Below are positions 1 through 5,525 of a stretch of 8,381 nt of DNA, one piece after another (the stretch's first letter is position 1; the number at the start of each line of letters is the position of its first letter). The notes beneath the pieces are model-generated. The model was not told the origin of the DNA and did no database searches. It was given only the letters and a program-made list of their open reading frames with translations. Made by a program: the position numbers and the translations under genes. Source of the DNA: an uncultured Porphyromonadaceae bacterium (GTDB taxonomy: Bacteria; Bacteroidota; Bacteroidia; Bacteroidales; Muribaculaceae); contig CABRZA010000111.1 of assembly GCA_902475285.1 (NCBI GenBank), forward strand, positions 1 to 8,381, written 5' to 3'.

Positions 1-35
1 AAATTACTAAATAGACGGTGAAATGTGTGCCCTTT

Positions 36-665
36 TTACATTTTTTTACCATTATTTTTCGCCATTTTTACCTCTGTCGGCAATATTTTCAAGGCTTTTT
101 CGAGTTGGGGGAGCACGCCGGTATTTCCTCCGTTGTCTATCACGCACGAACCCAAGGGATGGGGTAGCACTTGTTCTTCGGCTTTCTGGGCTTCGATACG
201 GGCCTTTATGGCGGTAGCGTCAAGGCCGCTGCGGCGTTGTACTCGTTCTATCCGTACGGTCTCGGGTGCCGTCACTTTCCACTCGCAGTCGAGCAGCTCT
301 GTCAGCCCCGAACCGTTGGCAATGGCCGATTCTACAAAAAATATCTCGCCCGATGCCTCGGCGGCTCTGCGCCGCACGTCGGAAAGCACGGCCGAGTGCA
401 CTATGGCGTTGAGCCGTGCCAGACGCTCTGCGTCGGCAAACACTACGGCGCCAAGCACCGAGGATTGCAGTTTGCCGTCGCCGTCGAAGGCTTCGGCACA
501 GACTTCATCGACGATACGTGTGCGGATTTCATCCGAAACATTCATCAGCCGTTTGGCCTCGCTGTCGCAGTCGTACACCTCATGGCCCCAAGCCCGGAGT
601 ATGCGCGATACCACACTTTTCCCCGACCCTATGCCGCCGGTGATTCCTATTGTATATTTGGCCAT
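36..665 (-). CDS. coaE: Dephospho-CoA kinase
   Basis: Cytosolic P-loop kinase that phosphorylates the 3'-hydroxyl of dephospho-CoA with ATP, the last step of coenzyme A synthesis. The 209-residue product is full length for the family (about 200). Seen in the sequence: a Walker A loop at residues 10-17 (GGIGSGKS), the acidic DCD at 32-34 where the family has its conserved DxD, a lid-like stretch with arginines at 138-145 followed by the conserved RIEAQ at 156-160, and a C-terminal VIDNGGN at 175-181 matching the usual ViDN-G motif. The ATG follows the TGA of the upstream YbbR-like gene after only 4 bases, so the two are almost certainly co-transcribed and perhaps translationally coupled. It is the last gene of the nusB-yajC-ybbR-coaE run inside the window. 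The short tail after residue 197 is lysine/asparagine-rich and probably dispensable. Identification is firm. Confidence 0.96.
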   Translation of the reverse strand: MAKYTIGITGGIGSGKSVVSRILRAWGHEVYDCDSEAKRLMNVSDEIRTRIVDEVCAEAFDGDGKLQSSVLGAVVFADAERLARLNAIVHSAVLSDVRRRAAEASGEIFFVESAIANGSGLTELLDCEWKVTAPETVRIERVQRRSGLDATAIKARIEAQKAEEQVLPHPLGSCVIDNGGNTGVLPQLEKALKILPTEVKMAKNNGKKM

Positions 666-669
666 GGTG

Positions 670-1647
670 TCAATGCCGCTCTATGATGTACTCGGCGCTG
701 TCGACCGACAGCTGCACGTTGTGGAGCTGCCCCGGCACGTCCATGAGTTTCAGTTTCACGCTGCGCGATCCCGACAGAGGATTGATTGTCCGGTAGTCGG
801 CCACCACGCGGAAGTGGATGTCGCCGTTGCTGTAAGCACTCATGGGCACCATGAAGAATGCGTCGATTTGTGCCGGGAAGGTAATTAGTTTCACGTTGTG
901 GGGCACGTTCACCGGCTCTATAACCACTTTGCGGCTCTTGAATATCATGGGTTCCACGTCGAAGGTGATGTCCACGCTGTCGGGAATCACTCGCGAATGC
1001 GACGGACCGGTAAGCTTTGCGCGCATGGTGGTGGTCTGTTTTAGGTCTATCAGGCGTATTGGCTCGGTGCTTATCGAAGTCATGCCGTCGGGCATCTTGT
1101 AGCCAGGCGCCATGTATACGCGAACGGTGTCGACCGATAGTCGCGGACGGCCTAAAATGGCAGCCTGAGGTCCGGCTGTAACCTTGGCGTCGACGCTCAC
1201 TGGCATTTCGAAGCCTTGGTGTGTGGTGTAGGGCAGCGACAGTGTGTCGGGGTATACCACGCTCACCTGAGAGCCACCGGTTGCGTTGCGGGCAATGGCC
1301 TTGAGGTCGGCGTTCGACAGGTGGAGTATACCCTGCGATGCATAGGCTCGGAAGTCGATGTTGGCCTCCGGCACTCCTCCCGTCGTCATCTTCATTATCT
1401 GTGTGCCGCGCGCGCGAAGGCTCACGTTGAGAGCCTCGGGGCCTTTCGAGATGAGCGTCACCGAGTCGGGCACATGGGTGATGCGGAGCGGCAGACGGAG
1501 GTCGCGCTGCTCCTCTTCATTGAGCGACAGCACGCACCACAGCACTGCCGACACTGCCACAAACAGCAGGAACATAAGCGTGTCGCGACCACGCTGCGAG
1601 TGCAGCGTAGTCGTCAACTTTTCCATTTGTTCCTTGATGGGCGACAT
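670..1647 (-). CDS. YbbR/CdaR-like single-pass membrane protein
   Basis: Probable envelope protein with extracytoplasmic YbbR-type beta domains. In Firmicutes, YbbR (CdaR) binds and regulates the diadenylate cyclase CdaA; in Bacteroidota its role is not settled, and no cyclase gene lies nearby. From the ATG at 1647 the product is 325 residues. It has a short basic N-terminus, one hydrophobic helix (about residues 24-41), then LNEEEQRDLRLPLRITHVP, which matches the junction typical of Bacteroidota YbbR proteins (LNE, then an acidic stretch and a VP strand). The rest is beta-rich, with one clear YbbR repeat (about 50-135) and one or two weaker ones after it. Three starts are possible: GTG at 1662 (330 residues), ATG at 1647, and ATG at 1626, which follows an AAGGA. 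All three keep the membrane helix. I prefer 1647 because it is an ATG and leaves 27 bases after yajC. The stop lies 4 bases before coaE. Confidence 0.83.
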   Translation of the reverse strand: MSPIKEQMEKLTTTLHSQRGRDTLMFLLFVAVSAVLWCVLSLNEEEQRDLRLPLRITHVPDSVTLISKGPEALNVSLRARGTQIMKMTTGGVPEANIDFRAYASQGILHLSNADLKAIARNATGGSQVSVVYPDTLSLPYTTHQGFEMPVSVDAKVTAGPQAAILGRPRLSVDTVRVYMAPGYKMPDGMTSISTEPIRLIDLKQTTTMRAKLTGPSHSRVIPDSVDITFDVEPMIFKSRKVVIEPVNVPHNVKLITFPAQIDAFFMVPMSAYSNGDIHFRVVADYRTINPLSGSRSVKLKLMDVPGQLHNVQLSVDSAEYIIERH

Positions 1648-1674
1648 CGGCGGAATCCGCACCCTCGGGGCTTC

Positions 1675-2007
1675 TTATTTCTTCTCCGAGTTTTCGCCGG
1701 CTTCCTTGGCGGCGTTGGCATCGGGATATACCGAGCCTTTGTCCACGCGGATGCGTACGCCGTTGGTGATTTCTACCACGAAGTAGGTATCCTTCACGTC
1801 GACGATGGTGCCGTAGATGCCGCCGGCTGTCACGATGTTGCTGCCTTTGGCAAGGCTGTCGCGGAATTTCTGTATTTCTTTCTGGCGTTTCTGCTGGGGG
1901 CGGATCATGAAGAAGTAGAAGATGGCGAAAAGAGCCACGATCATCACGATGCTCATCATGCCTGAGCCGCCGCCCTGTGCGGCTTGGAGGAGAATTGTTG
2001 CGTTCAT
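1675..2007 (-). CDS. yajC: Preprotein translocase subunit YajC
   Basis: Small inner-membrane protein that associates with SecDF-YidC and the SecYEG translocon and supports protein export. The product is 110 residues, normal for the family. Seen in the sequence: a Gly-rich N-terminal periplasmic segment (GGGSG at 12-16), one transmembrane helix at about 17-35, and immediately after it the family signature RPQQKRQKE (36-44). The soluble domain follows, with the conserved turn at 58-67 (IVTAGGIYGT) and a strand ending in NGVRIRV. The C-terminus is a charged, probably disordered tail. The ATG sits 21 bases after the nusB stop, with an A-rich leader and no Shine-Dalgarno sequence, as is usual in Bacteroidota. 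The gene lies between nusB and the YbbR-like gene in the same orientation, consistent with an operon. Identification is firm. Confidence 0.97.
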   Translation of the reverse strand: MNATILLQAAQGGGSGMMSIVMIVALFAIFYFFMIRPQQKRQKEIQKFRDSLAKGSNIVTAGGIYGTIVDVKDTYFVVEITNGVRIRVDKGSVYPDANAAKEAGENSEKK

Positions 2008-2028
2008 CTTATTTTGGGATTTTAGGGT

Positions 2029-3474
2029 TTATTTCTTGTTGAGGCGGCCTTCGCTGTCGAGCATTTTGATAATCGACACAAGCAGGCCGTTGATGAATTT
2101 GCCGCTGCGGGGCGTGCTGTATTCGTTGGCTATCTCCACATACTCGTTGCACGTCACAGCAATGGGTATCGACGGGAAATTGATGAGCTCGGCAACGGCA
2201 GCCATCGTTATCACGATGTCCATGAATGCCAGGCGCTCGCTGTCCCATGCAGCCGAGTTGATGAACCGGTCGATATACGAGCGGTAGGTCAGCCGGTTGT
2301 CGGCCACATAGTCGAAGAGCTGTGAGCCGAACACCTCGTCGTCGTGGTTCATGAACTTGGGCAGCAGCGTCAGGTGCTCGTCGTTGCGGCTGCTTTCACC
2401 GTGCTGCGCGCGCTTGATTGTCTTGAGCACGAACGTTCCGGTGATATGGAGGTCGTCGTTCCAGTACACAGAGGTGGTTTCAAGGCTCTCTGCCAGAGCG
2501 TCCGACGGCAGCACGATGCTCCGCATTGCGTCGCGCCAGAATGTCACGTCGGCGTTGTAATCGCCCGGTGTGCTTTCCATATAGGCGGCAAAGATTTCGC
2601 TTTGCTTTATCTGGTTGTAGAGCTGCTCGAGCATTGCGTTGCCCTTCTTCCACGTCGTAGGGTCGGCGCCGGGGTTGGCCGCGAAATAGTCGGCTATCGC
2701 GGTGTCGGCGGCAAGACGGGCTGTGAAGCCGTTGTCGAGCAGACGCCGGCATTTGGCGATGGTATCGGCCGACGGGCTGTACTTGCGCTGCTCGAGCTCG
2801 AGCTCCGCCCCCGCGAGGTCCGTGATGAGCACAGGCATGTAGAGCAGGGCATGGTAGAGGTCGTAGGCCTGTTGAAGCGATTTGTCGAGGTCGGCCTTGG
2901 CCGTACCCCGAAGCATGCGTGCGTCCACGAGTTCGGCGAGGGTATTGAGCAGCATTGCCAGGCCTTTCTCGGCTCCCGCAGTGGTGAAGCCCTCGGTGGC
3001 ACGCAGGGTGCGGGCCACGGCGGCGTCGCCGGCGATGACTTTCTCAAATACTGTTTTCCAGAATTCGGCGTCGCCCGAAAGGGTGAACTTACGCTTGTTC
3101 TTCACCTCGTTGTAAGGCTGCGACTGTGCTATCCTTTGGGCGAGCTCCGGCAGGACGGCGTCGAAGCGGGCGGCGTTGGTGCCGGGTGCTTTCAGAAGCT
3201 CGGCCATCTCTTTCTCGCGGCAGAGCTCGCGGGCCACGGCATTGCGTTCGAGCACGCTGTCGGGGCCAAGCATCCTGGTGCCGGTGGCTACGGGTATACG
3301 TGAGAGCTTGAGAAGCAAGAAGATATAATCCAAATAAACCGAATAGGCGAAAACGCTGTCGGCGGTGGCTTTCGACCCTTCGGGAGCCGATTCCATGTGG
3401 AAATCGCTGCGGGTGAGGAGGTAGGAATATAGAATCTGAATGGTTTTGATTCTTATCAGACTACGGTTTATCAT
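2029..3474 (-). CDS. nusB: Transcription antitermination factor NusB, enlarged form
   Basis: NusB binds boxA RNA with ribosomal protein S10 (NusE) and promotes antitermination of rRNA transcription. The canonical pieces sit at the two ends. Residues 1-20 (MINRSLIRIKTIQILYSYLL) correspond to helix 1 of E. coli NusB. Residues 398-481 hold the conserved core, with MDIVITMA at 418-425, NEYVEIA at 443-449 and KFINGLL at 459-465. The length is extreme: E. coli NusB has 139 residues, and from memory Bacteroides NusB has about 310. The extra length is explained by two collinear copies of the Bacteroidota-specific middle segment (about 38-180 and 197-354), listed separately. There is no frameshift or stop, and both conserved ends are intact, so function is likely kept. 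The ATG at 3474 gives the family-typical N-terminus directly and lies about 30 bases from a promoter motif. It is the first gene of the nusB-yajC-ybbR-coaE run. Confidence 0.92.
   Translation of the reverse strand: MINRSLIRIKTIQILYSYLLTRSDFHMESAPEGSKATADSVFAYSVYLDYIFLLLKLSRIPVATGTRMLGPDSVLERNAVARELCREKEMAELLKAPGTNAARFDAVLPELAQRIAQSQPYNEVKNKRKFTLSGDAEFWKTVFEKVIAGDAAVARTLRATEGFTTAGAEKGLAMLLNTLAELVDARMLRGTAKADLDKSLQQAYDLYHALLYMPVLITDLAGAELELEQRKYSPSADTIAKCRRLLDNGFTARLAADTAIADYFAANPGADPTTWKKGNAMLEQLYNQIKQSEIFAAYMESTPGDYNADVTFWRDAMRSIVLPSDALAESLETTSVYWNDDLHITGTFVLKTIKRAQHGESSRNDEHLTLLPKFMNHDDEVFGSQLFDYVADNRLTYRSYIDRFINSAAWDSERLAFMDIVITMAAVAELINFPSIPIAVTCNEYVEIANEYSTPRSGKFINGLLVSIIKMLDSEGRLNKK
2413..2886 (-). 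repeat. NusB internal repeat, copy B (residues 197-354)
   Basis: Second copy of a duplicated protein segment inside nusB. It resembles the single middle segment I recall from Bacteroides NusB (AYDLYHALL near the start, YWNDDLHITGTFVLKTIKR near the end). Residues matching copy A in the same order are: S199, A203-Y204, Y207, N248, A252-R253, P268-G269, L285, I289, Q291-S292, D309, F312-W313 and L350. Because it keeps the family consensus better than copy A, it is probably the ancestral version. The comparison was made by eye at the protein level; the DNA of the two copies is not obviously similar, so the duplication is not recent. Confidence 0.6.
2935..3363 (-). repeat. NusB internal repeat, copy A (residues 38-180)
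   Basis: First copy of the duplicated segment, placed directly after NusB helix 1. Residues matching copy B are: S40, A43-Y44, Y47, N78, A81-R82, P97-G98, L111, I115, Q117-S118, D135, F138-W139 and L175. The offset to copy B rises smoothly from 159-160 at the start through 170-171 to 174-175 at the end, as expected for homologous segments with a few small insertions. This copy has lost the conserved YWNDDL-like stretch and is the more diverged one. Confidence 0.6.
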
Positions 3475-3505
3475 ATTTGAATGTGCTATCTTTTATTTGC
3501 TGCTG

Positions 3506-3513
3506 CAAAGTTA
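3506..3513 (-). promoter_or_regulatory. Bacteroidota-type -7 promoter element for the nusB operon
   Basis: The minus strand reads TAACTTTG, an exact match to the Bacteroidota primary sigma factor -7 consensus TAnnTTTG, followed by C as is common. It lies in the 85 bp gap between thiL and nusB, 31 bases before the nusB ATG, which predicts a leader of roughly 20-27 bases. The expected -33 TTG/TTTG is not present at the right spacing; the region is only A-rich there (AAATCGAAAAATAG). The call rests on the -7 match plus position and has not been tested against chance occurrence across the genome. Confidence 0.65.
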
Positions 3514-3559
3514 CGCACTATTTTTCGATTTAGCGCTTTTCTCGGGCCGTAAAATGCAA

Positions 3560-4597
3560 TTATTCCGCCAGCGGATTCCATCCCTGGGCTTTCAGAGGCA
3601 TTTCGTTGCCGTCGCGCGACACCAGGACGCACCCGAGTTCTTCCTTGCAGATATAGCCTATTACCTTCACGCCTTCGAGGTCTTTCACCTTGTCGTGCTC
3701 GGTCAGTGGCACTGTGAACAGAAGTTCGTAGTCCTCTCCTCCGTTGAGCGCGGCCGTCACAAGGTTCATGTTGAGTTCCTCGGCCATGAGGGCGGTCTGA
3801 TAGTCGATGGGTATGCGGTCTTCATACACGCGGCAACCCGTCTTGCTCTGCTTGCATATGTGCATTAGCTCGCTCGACAGCCCGTCGCTCACGTCCATCA
3901 TCGCCGTCGGATGTATGTCTTTTTCGCGCAGCATGCGCACTATGTCGCGCCGTGCCTCGGGTTTGAGCTGGCGCTCCACAAGGTATTCCTTGCCGGCGAA
4001 GTCGGGTTGGAAATCAGTTTGCCCGGCCGACGCCACCTTCTCCCGTTCGAGTAGTTGCAGGCCCATATAGGCCGCTCCGAGGTCGCCGCTTACGCAAATG
4101 ATGTCGGTGTCTTTGGCGCCGCTGCGCTTCACCGCCGTGCCCTTGGGCGCATGACCTATGCACGTTATCGAAATCACCAGACCCTGGTGCGAGGCTGTTG
4201 TGTCGCCGCCGACGATATCCACCCCGTACTCCTCGCACGCTATGCGTATGCCGGCGTAGAGCTCCGAAATATGCTCCACGGTGAAGCGTTGCGATATGCC
4301 CAGCGACACCGTAATCTGCGTCGGCGTTCCCATCATGGCGTAGATGTCCGAGAAATTGACGATGGCGGCCTTGTAGCCCAAATGTTTCAGCGGCACATAT
4401 GTGAGGTCGAAATGCACGTTTTCGAGCAGTAGGTCGGTGGTCACGAGCACGTCTTCGTCATCCTTGAAGTGGAGCACGGCGGCGTCGTCGCCAACCGATG
4501 TGTCGGTCGATGGGTTGCGTTTTTCGAGCCCCGCCGTCAGATAGTCGATGAGCCCGAATTCGCCCAGTGTGGATATTTCAGTCTGATTCTCAGCCAT
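3560..4597 (-). CDS. thiL: Thiamine-monophosphate kinase
   Basis: Cytosolic enzyme of the PurM/ThiL (AIR synthase-like) fold that phosphorylates thiamine monophosphate to thiamine pyrophosphate with ATP, the last step of cofactor formation. The product is 345 residues, usual for the family (325-350). Seen in order: EFGLID at 13-18, the metal- and phosphate-binding GDDAA at 36-40, TTDLLLENVHFD at 53-64, the NFSDIYAMMGTP block at 81-92, GGDTTAS at 130-136, MMDVSDGLSSEL at 233-244 and NGGEDYELLF at 285-294. All the acidic residues expected to hold magnesium are present. The ATG at 4597 gives a normal N-terminus; its leader (TAGAATATA) has no Shine-Dalgarno sequence. The gene follows punA but is separated from it by a terminator-like hairpin, and I see no TAnnTTTG in the 60 bp gap, so it may depend on read-through. 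Identification is firm. Confidence 0.97.
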   Translation of the reverse strand: MAENQTEISTLGEFGLIDYLTAGLEKRNPSTDTSVGDDAAVLHFKDDEDVLVTTDLLLENVHFDLTYVPLKHLGYKAAIVNFSDIYAMMGTPTQITVSLGISQRFTVEHISELYAGIRIACEEYGVDIVGGDTTASHQGLVISITCIGHAPKGTAVKRSGAKDTDIICVSGDLGAAYMGLQLLEREKVASAGQTDFQPDFAGKEYLVERQLKPEARRDIVRMLREKDIHPTAMMDVSDGLSSELMHICKQSKTGCRVYEDRIPIDYQTALMAEELNMNLVTAALNGGEDYELLFTVPLTEHDKVKDLEGVKVIGYICKEELGCVLVSRDGNEMPLKAQGWNPLAE

Positions 4598-4614
4598 TAT
4601 ATTCTATGGTTTGA

Positions 4615-4640
4615 TGAAAAGAAGGGGGCCACGAGCCCCC
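4615..4640 (-). terminator. Hairpin with U-rich tail between punA and thiL
   Basis: On the minus strand, 18 bases after the punA stop, GGGGGC (4640-4635) can pair with GCCCCC (4629-4624) around a five-base loop TCGTG. The strand then continues TTCTTTTC. A six-pair all-GC stem, a short loop and a U-rich run make a plausible intrinsic terminator or attenuator for transcripts leaving punA. The tail is interrupted by C, so full efficiency is uncertain. The hairpin ends about 26 bases before the thiL ATG. Confidence 0.6.
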
Positions 4641-4657
4641 CTCTGTTGTTGTGTTTT

Positions 4658-5470
4658 TTAGCAGCGTTCTACCATGGCCTTTACAAGGGCCTCGACGGTA
4701 GGCTGCGCCTTAACGGCAGCCTCCTGCACTTCTTCGTGCGTGGGCACTTGCGTCACGTCCTTGCCGCCCAGGTCGGTGATTACCGAGAGTCCGAAAACGC
4801 GCATGCCTGCGTGGCATGCCACGATTACTTCGGGCACTGTCGACATGCCCACGGCGTCGCCGCCGATTATGCGGAAATACTCATATTCGGCCGGAGTCTC
4901 GAAGGTCGGGCCCGGGGTGCCCACATACACGCCGTGCATCAGTCGCAGGCCGAGCTCGTCGCCTATGCTGTCGGCAAGCGCAACGAGTTTCTTGTCGTAA
5001 GCTTCGGTCATGGCCGGGAAGCGCGGGCCGAGCTCCTCGTAGTTCTTGCCGCGAAGAGGATTTTCGGGGAAGAGGTTGATGTGGTCGGTGATTATCATCA
5101 CGTCGCTCACCTTGAATTCCTTGTTCATGCCGCCGGCGGCGTTCGACACAAAGAGGGTCTCCACGCCGAGGGCCTTGAACACGCGCACCGGGAAGGTCAC
5201 CGTCTTCATGTCGTAGCCTTCATAGTAGTGGAAGCGGCCCTGCATGGCCATCACGCGCTTGCCGCCCATCTTGCCGAAGATGAGGTTGCCGCTGTGGCCC
5301 TGCACTGTCGATACGGGGAAGTTCGGTATTTCGGAGTAGGGGATATAGAGTTTGTCTTCGATATGGTCTACAAGGTTTCCGAGACCCGTGCCGAGAATGA
5401 TGGCGAGCTTGGGCATTTCGCCCGCACGCTGACGGAGGAAGTCGGCTGTCTGTTTGATTTTTTCAAGCAT
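4658..5470 (-). CDS. punA: Purine nucleoside phosphorylase, trimeric (PNP/MTAP) family
   Basis: Cytosolic enzyme that cleaves purine (deoxy)ribonucleosides with phosphate to the free base and (deoxy)ribose-1-phosphate, for purine salvage. The product is 270 residues, normal for the trimeric class. Seen in the sequence: the phosphate loop GTGLG at 27-31 (most relatives have GSGLG), GHSG at 58-61, QGRFHYYEGY at 77-86 with the phosphate- and sugar-contacting R79, H81 and Y83, SNAAGG at 109-114, FE at 190-191 (human F200/E201), GMST at 208-211 (human M219), and H245 in THEEV (human H257). At the position of human N243 the protein has D233 (SVITDLGG), so base preference may differ from strict 6-oxopurines. 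The ATG at 5470 has no Shine-Dalgarno sequence; the 55 bp gap to lpxK shows no clear promoter. It follows sppA and lpxK and precedes thiL, an arrangement I recall from other Bacteroidales. Class assignment is firm; exact substrate is not. Confidence 0.95.
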   Translation of the reverse strand: MLEKIKQTADFLRQRAGEMPKLAIILGTGLGNLVDHIEDKLYIPYSEIPNFPVSTVQGHSGNLIFGKMGGKRVMAMQGRFHYYEGYDMKTVTFPVRVFKALGVETLFVSNAAGGMNKEFKVSDVMIITDHINLFPENPLRGKNYEELGPRFPAMTEAYDKKLVALADSIGDELGLRLMHGVYVGTPGPTFETPAEYEYFRIIGGDAVGMSTVPEVIVACHAGMRVFGLSVITDLGGKDVTQVPTHEEVQEAAVKAQPTVEALVKAMVERC

Positions 5471-5525
5471 AGTTGAGGTTTTATGTAGTTTGTTTTTGTC
5501 TAACGCCGCTGCCCGCGCTCTTGTT

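Noticed and set aside
1..35. Possible further gene or terminator after coaE at the left edge
   Set aside because: The 35 bases are A/T-rich with no convincing stem plus U-run and no start with a following frame; too little sequence to call.
25..888. 287-codon plus-strand frame opposite coaE and the YbbR-like gene
   Set aside because: It overlaps intact coaE throughout, is Ser/Arg-rich and low in complexity, and shows no motif.
1216..1965. 249-codon plus-strand frame opposite the YbbR-like gene and yajC
   Set aside because: It is His/Gly/Val-rich, has no domain, and is fully antisense to recognised genes.
2793..2806. Perfect 14 bp palindrome GCTCGAGCTCGAGC inside nusB
   Set aside because: It encodes alternating Leu-Glu codons (LELE) in the repeat region; codon repetition explains the symmetry and nothing suggests an operator.
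2344..3303. 319-codon plus-strand frame opposite nusB
   Set aside because: I considered this because nusB is unusually long. The minus frame carries NusB motifs at both ends and a coherent repeat between them, while the plus frame shows no recognisable family.
4598..4657. Possible TPP riboswitch before thiL
   Set aside because: The gap is only 60 bp and contains a single GC hairpin. A THI-box aptamer needs more sequence and its conserved CUGAGA core, which is absent.
4469..5476. 335-codon plus-strand frame opposite punA and the thiL start
   Set aside because: Composition is typical of an antisense shadow (His, Ala, Val), and punA has every expected active-site motif on the other strand.
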